NCBI RefSeq assembly: GCF_036567765.1 | Contig: NZ_DATCTU010000104.1 | Span: 62,001-126,000 of the forward strand | From: Pseudobacteroides sp. | GTDB lineage: Bacteria > Bacillota > Clostridia > Acetivibrionales > DSM-2933 | Reading direction: 5' to 3' | DNA: 64,000 nt | Shown here: positions 33,035 to 41,972 of the stretch, in pieces | How the letters are laid out: the number at the start of each line of letters is the position of its first letter | How positions within the stretch are numbered: position 1 is the first letter of the stretch | The notes under the pieces: generated by a model | Databases searched by the model: none | What the model was told of the DNA's origin: nothing | What the model saw: only the letters and a program-made list of their open reading frames with translations | Translations under genes and position numbers: made by a program

Positions 33035-34975
33035 TTATTTACCACTAATCTGACTCATTAACCAGTTACTTTGATTATTCATTTTGGATATGGCAGATTC
33101 GAGTGCAGCATACTGCTTATAATACTTATTCTCCTTATCAGCCAGTTTGTCTTGGAGTCTATCTATTTGGGTATCATACTGGCTAATCTGTGTATATATA
33201 GTGTTGGAATACTCTGATGTATCTCCTGTAATCCCAGCTACCTGCAGCAATATTCCTTTTTTGCCTTCAGAATCTCTGATCGTTGAAATGTTATCTTCTA
33301 TGATGTCATAAATTCTATGTGCCATACCCTCTTCATTATATCTGGTTTTCTTTTCCGAAGCAGTCAGATTGCGGCTGTAAGAAGGATTACTGTCTGATTT
33401 CTTGCTGAAAAGGTTCATTACACCATCGGGATTTGCCGCTATAGCCTGCTTTAGCTTGTCTTCATCAATGATAAGTTTACCCTTATCTGTAAAAGTGCCT
33501 GTGGTAATTCCGATATCAGTCAGCTTTGTTGTTATTCCGCTTATATTATCATATAGAGCAGTTCTCAGACTATCAACCACTTTTGTAATATAACTGTCGT
33601 TTTTCAAAAGACCTGTTTTAGCTCTTTCTTCCCACTTTTTCACCTGTTCTTCAGACATTCCTTCTTTCTGTTCTTCAGTAAGGGGTTGAAACTCTCTGCT
33701 GTATCTTTCTGTCAGCTTACTATTAAGCTTGCCTATAAGGTCATTATATTTAGTTACAAAATTCTTTACATTGTTAAATACAGCTTCAGTATCAGTCTTT
33801 AAAGATATGGTTTGTTCAGTTGTGCTTTCCTTCAGAAGATTATATGTTACACCGTTTGAAGTTATGGAATTGCTGCTTCTTGTTATGGTCTGACCATCCA
33901 AAACAACAATTGCATCCTGCCCCTGCCTCAAATCAGTAAGGTTCATTGATGCTAAAAATGAACTTGATGCTTCATTAATGTTGATATTATTTCCTGCACC
34001 TAATCTTTTTGCATCTATAGTAAACTTGTCCGTTACATCATCATATGTAATTTTAACCTTGGCATCAGTATCATTACTGATGGTGTTCAACACCGTAGAA
34101 AGAGTTGTATTGCTTGAAAATGTAAAAGACTTTGAATTAATGCTGAATGTAACCTTCTGACTTCCATCTGTGCTCTCCGAATACTGAAAAGTTGTTTTGA
34201 GCTTGTCCTTCAATGTTGCCAGGGTATCACTCAAGCTTAACCTGTTGGATGTTCCCGAGTTTATATGGAAGCTTGACAGCCCGTCATTAGATGCTGCTGA
34301 TGAAAGGGTCAGCTTACTTGCTCCAGCTGCTGTAGAAAAGGTAAGCTTATCACTACCGGTTCCTGATACATCTATCTTTACCTTTCCCGCCCCGAATTCA
34401 TTGCCTATAATACTCTCAATATCTGAAGCAAACTCTGACAAAGTTGTTGAACTGGTATAGTTCCCCAGCTTAATTTCCTTAGCAACCCCATCCAATACTA
34501 TTTTTATGCTTTTTCCACTAGCGTTAGCAATATCGGCAGATGTTATGGCAGCGGTACTCTCCAATGCTTGTGTTACAGTACTACCACTTGCTTTTGCCGC
34601 TGATGTCGCCAACCTTGTTACTGTAATTTTGTGTTCACCAGCCTGGGCCTCAGAACTGCCTAAAGCTGTGACAACTGCACTGTCTGAGCTGGTTGACGCA
34701 AACTTTTTCAAGCCTGTTTGAGACAACATATTGCTAGCCGGCTTCAACACATCAAAGAACTCATCCTTGAATCCTCTTAAAAGATTGGTTACCTCCCTGT
34801 AGCTATCTCTTTTCCATTCTGCCAGCTGCCTTTTTTGCATAATTTTGTTGAGAGGTGCTTTTTCACTTTTCATTAGACTGCTTATAATAGTATCAGTATC
34901 AAGGCCTGTAGCAAGACCCGTCAGTCTTAGCTTGTTGGAATTGCTGTTAGAACCGAATACACTGTTTACAGCCAT
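33035..34975 (-). CDS. fliD: Flagellar filament cap protein FliD
   Basis: 646 residues, larger than the common 450-550. The N-terminus LRLTGLATGLDTDTIISSLM and the C-terminal coiled coil (DTQIDRLQDKLADKENKYYKQ) are standard. Between them lie two or more modules of the flagellin-IN kind, such as KSIKIVLDGVAKEIKLGNYT with DKLTFSTAAGASKLTLSS. FliD caps the growing filament and places flagellin subunits. It starts five bases from the flaG stop, so the two genes are coupled. Confidence 0.95.
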   Translation of the reverse strand: MAVNSVFGSNSNSNKLRLTGLATGLDTDTIISSLMKSEKAPLNKIMQKRQLAEWKRDSYREVTNLLRGFKDEFFDVLKPASNMLSQTGLKKFASTSSDSAVVTALGSSEAQAGEHKITVTRLATSAAKASGSTVTQALESTAAITSADIANASGKSIKIVLDGVAKEIKLGNYTSSTTLSEFASDIESIIGNEFGAGKVKIDVSGTGSDKLTFSTAAGASKLTLSSAASNDGLSSFHINSGTSNRLSLSDTLATLKDKLKTTFQYSESTDGSQKVTFSINSKSFTFSSNTTLSTVLNTISNDTDAKVKITYDDVTDKFTIDAKRLGAGNNININEASSSFLASMNLTDLRQGQDAIVVLDGQTITRSSNSITSNGVTYNLLKESTTEQTISLKTDTEAVFNNVKNFVTKYNDLIGKLNSKLTERYSREFQPLTEEQKEGMSEEQVKKWEERAKTGLLKNDSYITKVVDSLRTALYDNISGITTKLTDIGITTGTFTDKGKLIIDEDKLKQAIAANPDGVMNLFSKKSDSNPSYSRNLTASEKKTRYNEEGMAHRIYDIIEDNISTIRDSEGKKGILLQVAGITGDTSEYSNTIYTQISQYDTQIDRLQDKLADKENKYYKQYAALESAISKMNNQSNWLMSQISGK

Positions 34976-34980
34976 AGCAC

Positions 34981-35373
34981 TTACCTTCTTTCATCTACCA
35001 TGATGCCGGCCACTTCCCAAAGATTTGCAACCATATCAAGAATTTTTTCAGATGGAATCTCCCGTATAACCTCATGGGTTTCATTGTCTATTACCTTGAC
35101 CATTATTGCCTTTGTCTTCTCATGTATTGAAAACTCAAAGCTTCTGTTTGACCCTAAAATGGCTTTATTAGCTTTTTCTATTGCTTCAATCACCACTTTA
35201 TCCGATATAGGCAGCTCGCTTTTCTCATAACTTGACATGTTCATGTAGCTCTTTAAGTCAATGGAAGCAGATTGGCCGGAATCCTGTGTTAGTTTATTTT
35301 CAGTCCTGTTTGTGTTATTCTCATGCTGTCGTGGTACTGCACTACTGGTAGCATCCGTGCCATCAATCTTCAT
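34981..35373 (-). CDS. flaG: FlaG family flagellar protein
   Basis: 130 residues from the ATG at 35373 behind GGAGGG. A polar, low-complexity N-terminal half is followed by the FlaG block RSFEFSIHEKTKAIMVKVID and then HEVIREIPSEKILDMVANLWE. FlaG affects filament length in other bacteria. It opens the flaG-fliD-fliS-fliT set and lies 121 bases downstream of legC. Confidence 0.92.
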   Translation of the reverse strand: MKIDGTDATSSAVPRQHENNTNRTENKLTQDSGQSASIDLKSYMNMSSYEKSELPISDKVVIEAIEKANKAILGSNRSFEFSIHEKTKAIMVKVIDNETHEVIREIPSEKILDMVANLWEVAGIMVDERR

Positions 35374-35494
35374 AACAAATCCCTCCATGATTTAAAACAC
35401 ACTTGCCTTTAAGTTCTTACATTAAATATATCGGAAAATAGTTATGTTTGATTTAGGGTATTTAAATAAAATCATTATTCCAATATTTCTTGAA

Positions 35495-36592
35495 TCATTC
35501 ATGCCTTAGTATTCGGCAAACCTTAATTATTTCATCATCTCCGATACCTATGGAGCTTGGCAGATTTAAACCAAGCATTGATATATACTCGGTGTTTTCC
35601 AGATCTCCATGTCTGTGAGATACATAAGGCGGCATAAGATGGAGAGGTGTAAAAAAAGTTCTTGTTTCAATTCCCGATTGACAAAATTTTTCTTCAAGAC
35701 TTGTCCTGTCATATTTAGCTCCATACTTTACAAGAATTGGATATAACCAAAAGACAGTATCGCAATAAGTCTTTTTAACGGGGAGCACTATATTATCAAC
35801 TCCCGTTAAATGTTTGTAATATAAATCAGATATGCTTTTTTTAATTTGTATTCTTCTTTCAATATCCTCAAGCTGCCCCAATCCAACAGCTGCATTTATA
35901 TTGGACATTCTGTAGTTGTATCCTACATCATTGTGATAAAACGCCCCTTTATGATTTAAGTCCTTTGCCTGGGTTGACAAATATAGTGCTCGGCTTGCAA
36001 TTTCCTCATCATCGGTAACAAGCATTCCTCCGCTTCCTGTGGTTATGAGTTTATTACCGTTAAAGCTAAAGCACCCCGCGTGCCCTATGGTACCGGTGCT
36101 CATTCCCTTATATTTGGAGCCAAGTGATTGTGCTGCATCTTCAACAACCTTAAGCCCGTATTTATTTGCTATTTCCATAACACATTCCATTTCCACAGTC
36201 TGTCCATACAAATGCACAGGCATAATTGCCTTTGTTTTTTCCCCTATAAGCTCTTCCAACTTGTGAGGTTCCATGCAATAGCTGTCCCTGCAAACATCAA
36301 CAAACACAGGCTCAGCACCCAAATATCTTATAGCATTTACAGTTGCAGCAAAGGTAAGGGAGGGCACTATAACCTCATCATCTTCCCTTACTCCAATACA
36401 CATAAGAGCCAAATGAAGAGCGGATGTACAGTTTACAGTCGCCACAGCATACTTGGCTCCGATATAGTCCTTGAACCTGTCTTCAAAAAGCTTTACATGA
36501 GGTCCTGCACTTGATACCCATCCGGAATCAAGGCACTCTTTAATGTAGAACAGCTCTTTCCCCGTCATTTCCGGTATGCTCAAAGGAATCAT
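35495..36592 (-). CDS. legC: PLP-dependent aminotransferase of the legionaminic acid pathway (LegC-like)
   Basis: 365 residues, DegT/DnrJ/EryC1/StrS fold. The N-terminus is SIPEMTGKELFYIKECLDSG; VNCTSALHLALMCIGV binds the cofactor phosphate; VVEDAAQSLGSKYKG carries the PLP-ring Asp; and SFNGNKLITTGSGG holds the Schiff-base lysine. It should aminate the 4-keto sugar made by LegB. It overlaps the radical SAM gene by four bases. Assignment to LegC rather than PseC rests on the company of LegB, PtmE-like and LegG-like genes. Confidence 0.85.
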   Translation of the reverse strand: MIPLSIPEMTGKELFYIKECLDSGWVSSAGPHVKLFEDRFKDYIGAKYAVATVNCTSALHLALMCIGVREDDEVIVPSLTFAATVNAIRYLGAEPVFVDVCRDSYCMEPHKLEELIGEKTKAIMPVHLYGQTVEMECVMEIANKYGLKVVEDAAQSLGSKYKGMSTGTIGHAGCFSFNGNKLITTGSGGMLVTDDEEIASRALYLSTQAKDLNHKGAFYHNDVGYNYRMSNINAAVGLGQLEDIERRIQIKKSISDLYYKHLTGVDNIVLPVKKTYCDTVFWLYPILVKYGAKYDRTSLEEKFCQSGIETRTFFTPLHLMPPYVSHRHGDLENTEYISMLGLNLPSSIGIGDDEIIKVCRILRHE

Positions 36593-37629
36593 TTCTGTCC
36601 TCCCTCTGAAAACTCAGGCATATCACATTTATTGCAGATAGATATGCTTTGACAATTTCCTGACATATGCACTTTTCTTATATTTTGGTAACTATCATTT
36701 TTCCAAATGTCAATAAGCTTTTCTTTGGTAGCGTCTCCTACAAAATATTCCATCGTCACATCTGCACAGCAAACCACTACATTACCGTTCCATGACACAA
36801 ACATCCTTTGCCAAAGCTGGGCACATGCAAAATTCTTAATTTTGTCTCTTTTTATTCTTTTCATCTCGTCTCTTAATAGTTCTTCCTTGTTGGTATATTC
36901 CGACCATGCCACTATATCAACATGTTCTTTAAAAAGCTCCATAAAATCCTTGAACTGATTCTCGTTCTCCTTCATCCTAACCATGGAAACCCTTGTCAGT
37001 GGGTTATCTTTTTGAAGTTCATTTCTTAATTTGTTAATAGATTTGATGTTTTCCATAACCTTTTCATAGTCTGCACCAATCCTAATCTTTTCATAATCTC
37101 CCTTATATGGTGAATCAAACGAAAATAGGAGCCTGTCAAGTCCTGCTTCAATCAATCCCCTCGCCAGCTCTTTATCTAAAAGCACTCCATTCGTATTCAT
37201 TAGAACATCTATAATGCCTTTATCCTTTGCATAGGCCACCATTTTCACAACATCCTTGTGCATTGTGGGTTCCCCAAGCCAATTAAGCTTAACCGCCTTA
37301 ACCCCTATTTGATCTGCCTGATCAATAAGACTTTTATACAGAGAAAAGTCCATAAACCCGGTATTAAATTTTCCCCCGCTAACCTGTACATTATCCTTTA
37401 TCATAGCAGTCCTTGGACACATGGGACATTTTAAGTTGCAGCAGTTGGTTATTTCAATATCCAAATTGATTGGACCGTCTTCTAAAATAAAATTCTTTGG
37501 ATTTTGAACCCATTTATCTCTATATTTTTTATATTCCTCCCCTTTTCTCTCCTCCCACTCACAGGCAAACTTGCTCTTAAACTGATTAAATTTCTGATCT
37601 ACAGGTATATTGATACTTTTATCATACAT
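36589..37629 (-). CDS. Radical SAM/SPASM protein inside the legionaminic acid cluster
   Basis: 346 residues. The radical SAM cluster site is CNLKCPMCPR (CxxxCxxC, about residue 63). The SPASM part has FACAQLWQRMFVSWNGNVVV followed by CCADVT and, at the end, ICNKCDMPEF, enough cysteines for auxiliary FeS clusters. The remainder follows the AdoMet barrel pattern (LNWLGEPTMHKDV, VLMNTNGVLLD). No known legionaminate step needs such an enzyme. It may modify a sugar or a flagellar protein. It is coupled to legC by a four-base overlap. Confidence 0.85.
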   Translation of the reverse strand: MYDKSINIPVDQKFNQFKSKFACEWEERKGEEYKKYRDKWVQNPKNFILEDGPINLDIEITNCCNLKCPMCPRTAMIKDNVQVSGGKFNTGFMDFSLYKSLIDQADQIGVKAVKLNWLGEPTMHKDVVKMVAYAKDKGIIDVLMNTNGVLLDKELARGLIEAGLDRLLFSFDSPYKGDYEKIRIGADYEKVMENIKSINKLRNELQKDNPLTRVSMVRMKENENQFKDFMELFKEHVDIVAWSEYTNKEELLRDEMKRIKRDKIKNFACAQLWQRMFVSWNGNVVVCCADVTMEYFVGDATKEKLIDIWKNDSYQNIRKVHMSGNCQSISICNKCDMPEFSEGGQK

Positions 37630-37683
37630 GTTGATTCATCCTTTTTTATTTTTTTGGATTTTTATTCATGCCTTAGTCATGAT

Positions 37684-37762
37684 CAAAAAACAACTTCCGC
37701 TATAAATTTCGCTCATGTGTTGACTTAACTCGTCAACACCCGCTCAAAAGCGGAAGTAATTT
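37684..37762. mobile_element. MITE-like repeat, copy C
   Basis: It has the same core as copy B: AACTTCCGCTATAAATTTCG and so on to CGCTCAAAAGCGGAAGTAAT, differing at very few places. A 14-base direct repeat TTTATTCATGCCTT flanks it (37661-37674 and 37763-37776). The right copy contains the stop codon of the neuA-like gene. The element separates that gene from the radical SAM gene. Confidence 0.8.
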
Positions 37763-37767
37763 TTTAT

Positions 37768-38463
37768 TCATGCCTTTGCAATAAACTCTGCCAGCAGCAA
37801 GTCAAATTCGTTATCTATATCGATAGAGCATTGTCGTTCCATTATATAGGGCAATATTCTACCTGTCTCAAACCCCTTATGGATAATGAGTTCATCAACC
37901 TTTGCAATGTATATAGCCCCATTCACTATATAGGTGCGTGGAAAATCCTGTGATTTATTAAACTTTGATCTGTCATAAGGGAATGCATCCGTCAAAAGTC
38001 CGTTTTCCCCAATCTTTTTATTCCACCACGGCGGATGCTCAGACCTTGAAACGGATATGAGTGAGTCTATTTTATCTATATTGAAAAAGTAGTAATCTAT
38101 AGCCTCTTCAATATGCTTAGCAGTCCTGAGAGGAGAGGTAGGCTGCAAAAGCATTATGTGGGATACCGCGTCCCCCCTTTCCATCATACCAGAAATAAAG
38201 TGAAGCACAACATCTGAAGTAGTCGAATCATCTGCTGCAAGCTCTTGGGGTCGCTGCAATATACTGATCCCATAATTGTTTGCTATTTCCATTACAGCTT
38301 CATCATCAGTCGAAACAGTTATACTGCCAATATTTTTGGATTTCATAGCTTCCTCAATGGTCCATGAAATCAGCGGCTTGTCTAAAAAAAGTCTGGTATT
38401 CTTGCCCTTCAGCCTTTTTGAACCTTTTCTTGCAGGTATGACACAGTGAATGAGGTTGTCCAT
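37768..38463 (-). CDS. legF: CMP-nonulosonate cytidylyltransferase (LegF/NeuA-like)
   Basis: 231 residues. The N-terminal VIPARKGSKRLKGKN is the CTP-binding signature of CMP-sugar synthetases, followed by PLISWTIEEA, ITVSTDDEAVMEIA and LQPTSPLRTAKHIEEAI. It activates the nine-carbon acid as its CMP derivative for flagellar glycosylation. It lies 15 bases downstream of the synthase gene. Its stop codon lies in the target duplication of repeat copy C. Confidence 0.9.
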   Translation of the reverse strand: MDNLIHCVIPARKGSKRLKGKNTRLFLDKPLISWTIEEAMKSKNIGSITVSTDDEAVMEIANNYGISILQRPQELAADDSTTSDVVLHFISGMMERGDAVSHIMLLQPTSPLRTAKHIEEAIDYYFFNIDKIDSLISVSRSEHPPWWNKKIGENGLLTDAFPYDRSKFNKSQDFPRTYIVNGAIYIAKVDELIIHKGFETGRILPYIMERQCSIDIDNEFDLLLAEFIAKA

Positions 38464-38478
38464 ACTCTTTCTCCTTTA

Positions 38479-39489
38479 CTACACGTAAAAGTCTCCCGCC
38501 TTTATAGTACAGCCTTCTTCTATGTCTTTTGCTGCAAATGCTCCCAAGATCAAGTCAATATACTTAGGCTCCATTCCACATTCCGACCTTTTGAATGAAA
38601 GCATGTCTTCGGTAATCCTTTGCCCTTTAATTATATGCTTTTGTGCTACAATATACTTCCTTGCAACATTCCTTATCTCAAGCTCATTCTCCACAGGTTT
38701 TTTAATTCCGTCCCCCAATGCCAGCTCTATATTTCTTATTGAACAGACCATCCGGAAAAAATCAAAAGGCTCCAATGAGCACTTGTGATCAGGTCCTTCC
38801 ATAGTTTTATCTAGTGTTATATGCTTTTCTATTATTTGAGCTCCTATGGCCGCCGCACCGATTGCTGTTTCAATCCCGAGGGTATGATCGGAATAGCCGG
38901 TTCTTAAATTAAAACGATCCCTGAGAGTAGCTATCGCTTTCAAATTGACATCTTTATATTGTGCAGGATAACAGGATGTACAGTGCAAAAGTGCCAAACT
39001 CCTGTTTCCCTCCTCATAAATCCATTCGACTGCTTCCTCTACTTCATCTAAAGTTGACATTCCAGTTGACAGTATAATGGGTTTATTCTTCCTTGCTATG
39101 TGCTTTAAAAAAAACTTGTTGGTAATCTCACCGGAAGGTATCTTAAATATCTCCATTCCCAACTCATCAAGAAAGTCTGCAGATTCTTCATCAAACGGAG
39201 TAGACATAAAGCTTATACCCTTTTGTCCGCAGTAATCAAAGAGAACCCTGTGCTCTTCTTCCCCCAATTCAAGTTCCTTCAACATATCAAGCTGGGTACC
39301 TGGCTTGAGGGTATTTTGCACCTGATAAACGGCCTTTGAAGCCTTTCTTGTAACCAGCTTTTCAGCTTTAAATGTTTGAAATTTTATGGAATCGCACCTT
39401 GCATCAACTGCCGCATCCACAAGTTGTATGGCTGTATTAAGGCTTCCATTATGGTTTACACCAGCCTCAGCTATAATAAAAACCGACAT
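38479..39489 (-). CDS. legI: Nonulosonic acid synthase (LegI/NeuB-like)
   Basis: 336 residues. The NeuB TIM barrel shows FIIAEAGVNHNGSLNTAIQL, DSIKFQTFKAEKLV, KIPSGEITN, ILSTGMSTLDEVEEAV and GYSDHTLGIETAIGAAAIGA. The C-terminal SAF (antifreeze-like) domain is RKYIVAQKHIIKGQRITEDML. It condenses a hexosamine derivative with PEP. Context favours legionaminate as product. Confidence 0.92.
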   Translation of the reverse strand: MSVFIIAEAGVNHNGSLNTAIQLVDAAVDARCDSIKFQTFKAEKLVTRKASKAVYQVQNTLKPGTQLDMLKELELGEEEHRVLFDYCGQKGISFMSTPFDEESADFLDELGMEIFKIPSGEITNKFFLKHIARKNKPIILSTGMSTLDEVEEAVEWIYEEGNRSLALLHCTSCYPAQYKDVNLKAIATLRDRFNLRTGYSDHTLGIETAIGAAAIGAQIIEKHITLDKTMEGPDHKCSLEPFDFFRMVCSIRNIELALGDGIKKPVENELEIRNVARKYIVAQKHIIKGQRITEDMLSFKRSECGMEPKYIDLILGAFAAKDIEEGCTIKAGDFYV

Positions 39490-39501
39490 ATATCATCACC
39501 C

Positions 39502-40161
39502 TTATATCAATCTTGCAGGAGCACCTACAGCCTTGGAAAAAGACGGAACGTCCCTTGTTACAACACTTCCTGCACCAATAATTGCATTATCACCAATTGT
39601 GACACCCTGTATAACGGTAGAACCTGCACCGATGAAAGAGTTGCTTCCGATGCATACTCGGCCGCAAATGACTGCACCTGGTGCGATATGCACATTATCT
39701 CCTATTGTCGCTTCATGTTCAATGATACTTCCGGTATTTATTATACAATTATTTCCAACCCTACTTCCCGCATTTATCACAGACAATGCCATAACAGCAT
39801 TTCCGCACCCTATTTGAACACCCTTTGAAACAACACTTTTTCCGTGTATAAGAGTGGGAAGCATAAAACCCATGTTTTTTAAGTTATGATAAATATCCAT
39901 CCTTGACTTGAAATTGTCTATAAGCCCAATTGAGATAAAGGCATTGCCAACCCCGGCTTCCATAAGCTCAATAAGCTTTACATCTGAACCTATGACTGAT
40001 ATGTTATCAATTTGACATCCTCTTTTCAAAGGATCCTTGTCCAAAATACCAACTATATCCAGGTCACTGCAGTATGTTTTTATTATATCAATAATAACCC
40101 GGGAGTGTCCTCCCGCCCCCACAAGCACGATAGGTTTCCTTTTGCAAGTTGTCTTCCCCAT
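39502..40161 (-). CDS. NeuD-like sugar N-acetyltransferase (LegH-like)
   Basis: 219 residues from the ATG at 40161 (GAGG upstream). The longer frame overlaps legB with no support. An N-terminal Rossmann-like part (KPIVLVGAGGHSRVIIDII) is followed by a left-handed beta-helix of hexapeptide repeats, NCIINTGSIIEHEATIGDN and HIAPGAVICGRVCIG. It would acetylate the 4-amino group of the bacillosamine-like intermediate. Confidence 0.87.
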   Translation of the reverse strand: MGKTTCKRKPIVLVGAGGHSRVIIDIIKTYCSDLDIVGILDKDPLKRGCQIDNISVIGSDVKLIELMEAGVGNAFISIGLIDNFKSRMDIYHNLKNMGFMLPTLIHGKSVVSKGVQIGCGNAVMALSVINAGSRVGNNCIINTGSIIEHEATIGDNVHIAPGAVICGRVCIGSNSFIGAGSTVIQGVTIGDNAIIGAGSVVTRDVPSFSKAVGAPARLI

Positions 40162-40174
40162 GGCAAACCTCTTT

Positions 40175-41173
40175 TTATAAATTGTATATATCAGACTTAT
40201 AATGGTGAAAATTGGACTCCATCCATTGAATGGTTTCCTTAAGGCCTGCATCAATATCATATTGAGGTCTCCAGCCTAAGACTTCCGCAGCTTTTTTATT
40301 GTCGCACATAAGCCTCTCTACCTCACTCTTTTGAGGTCTGATCCTGTCTTCATCAGTTTCTACAACTATATCACGATTCATGATACCCATAATTTTTTGA
40401 GCTAATTGGCCGATTGATACCTCACTGCTATTACCCAGATTTATTGTTTGTCCGCTGCTTCTTTCAGATTCTGCTGCCTTCACAAAACCTTCGGCGGTAT
40501 CCTTCACGTAGGTAAAGTCCCTTAATGGAAATAAGGACCCTAATTTGATTCTTTCCATACCCGAAAGAATCTGGGATATTATAGTAGGAATTACAGCTCT
40601 CGCTGACTGCCTGGGGCCATAAGCATTAAAAGGCCTTATTGTGGTAACAGGCAGCCCTAACGACAAGTTCAGGCTCTCAACTATCTTGTCAGCACCGATT
40701 TTACTGGCAGCATAAGGAGACTGGGCTTGAAGAGGATGATTTTCATCCATCGGAACATACATTGCTGTCCCATAAACCTCACTGGTTGAGGTGTGAATTA
40801 CCTTCGACACTCCGAAATCCAAGCAGGCTTGCATAACGTTTAATGTTCCCTCTACATTGGTTCTAATATAAGCCGCAGGCGACAAATATGAATAGGGAAT
40901 GGCAATAAGTGCTGCGAGGTGAAAAACAATTTCCTGACCTTTTACAGCCTTTTTTATGTTGTCATATTCTCTCACATCTCCAAGGAAAATCTCTATCTCC
41001 TGCTTAATGCTATCCGGTAAAGTGTCTATCCATCCCCATCTATTAAAAGAATTGTATTGTACCAGTGCCTTTACCTCTGCTCCCCTTTCAATCAGCTTCT
41101 CAACAAGATGGCTCCCTATAAACCCTTCACTACCCGTAACAAGTACGCTTTTACCCCTTAAATCCAATATCAA
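40175..41173 (-). CDS. legB: NAD-dependent sugar-nucleotide 4,6-dehydratase (LegB-like)
   Basis: 332 residues, extended SDR. The NAD loop is VLVTGSEGFIGSHLVEKL. VQYNSFNRWGWID is typical of LegB. THS is replaced by the catalytic TSTSEVYG, with YAASKIGADK supplying Tyr and Lys. The start is a TTG at 41173 behind GGAAGG, inside the end of the nucleotidyltransferase gene, so the two overlap by 23 bases. It begins legionaminate synthesis from a GDP-sugar in Campylobacter. Confidence 0.87.
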   Translation of the reverse strand: MILDLRGKSVLVTGSEGFIGSHLVEKLIERGAEVKALVQYNSFNRWGWIDTLPDSIKQEIEIFLGDVREYDNIKKAVKGQEIVFHLAALIAIPYSYLSPAAYIRTNVEGTLNVMQACLDFGVSKVIHTSTSEVYGTAMYVPMDENHPLQAQSPYAASKIGADKIVESLNLSLGLPVTTIRPFNAYGPRQSARAVIPTIISQILSGMERIKLGSLFPLRDFTYVKDTAEGFVKAAESERSSGQTINLGNSSEVSIGQLAQKIMGIMNRDIVVETDEDRIRPQKSEVERLMCDNKKAAEVLGWRPQYDIDAGLKETIQWMESNFHHYKSDIYNL

Positions 41174-41927
41174 TCAACCTTCCTTCATACTCGTTGTGTT
41201 TCCCGCAAACATAGTCATACTCAAGGTTAGCCCTGTAATAATCCTCAATTTGCCCAATGTCAACCCAGTAATCGTTTATTTCGTATGCCCCAACGTTTGC
41301 TCCCATCCTAATGCAACTGTCTATAAGACAGGTTATATCAAAAGGCCCGTTTTCCGGTATAAAATCAATTACCTGGGGCTTTAAGCAGTAGACCCCTCCG
41401 TTTACCGGCCATGACTCTACAGGTTTCTCAACAATACCAGTAATTTTGCCGCCTTCGGTATTTACCACCCCATAAGGAAGAGTATACTGATATTTCTTAA
41501 CTCCAATAGTAAGATCAAATTTATTATTTATGTGATGCCTTAGCATGCTTTCAACATCTAGCTTGGTAAGAAGATCTCCATTCATAACAAAAAAAGGATC
41601 TATAAGGTACCTCTTCAAATGCCTTATGCAGCCTACTGTTCCAAGCCCTTTGGACTCTCTGAAGTATTGTATATTTACACCGAAATCACTTCCGTCTCCA
41701 AAATACCCCTCTACCATATCTGCCAGGTAATTTATAGATATAATAAAATTATTAAATCCATACCCTTTAAATAGATCCATAATTATTTCAAGAATAGGCT
41801 TATTTCCTACCTTCAACATGGACTTGGGGATTTCATTGGTAAGAGGCCTAAGCCTGCTTCCTCTACCCCCTGCCATCAAAACCACATAGTTGTTCTTTCC
41901 TTTAATAAATCCCGGTGATTTATTCAT
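41151..41927 (-). CDS. Sugar-1-phosphate nucleotidyltransferase (PtmE-like)
   Basis: 258 residues. The signature VLMAGGRGSRLRPLTNEIPK is followed by MLKVGNKPILE, FVMNGDLLTKLD (metal Asp) and YGVVNTEGGKITGIVEKP. PtmE of Campylobacter makes GDP-glucosamine for legionaminate and carries CBS domains. This version has only the catalytic domain. The assignment to GDP-GlcN synthesis is inferred from the neighbours. Confidence 0.82.
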   Translation of the reverse strand: MNKSPGFIKGKNNYVVLMAGGRGSRLRPLTNEIPKSMLKVGNKPILEIIMDLFKGYGFNNFIISINYLADMVEGYFGDGSDFGVNIQYFRESKGLGTVGCIRHLKRYLIDPFFVMNGDLLTKLDVESMLRHHINNKFDLTIGVKKYQYTLPYGVVNTEGGKITGIVEKPVESWPVNGGVYCLKPQVIDFIPENGPFDITCLIDSCIRMGANVGAYEINDYWVDIGQIEDYYRANLEYDYVCGKHNEYEGRLIDIGFKG

Positions 41928-41972
41928 TGGTTTTCACACCCCTTCTTAAAGGAATTTTAAATAAAACTCATG

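Noticed and set aside
35490-35510. ATTCATGCCTTAG at the legC stop, matching the duplicated target of repeat copy C
   Set aside because: No repeat core lies beside it. It is a 13-base match at another gene end and may be chance or an unused target.
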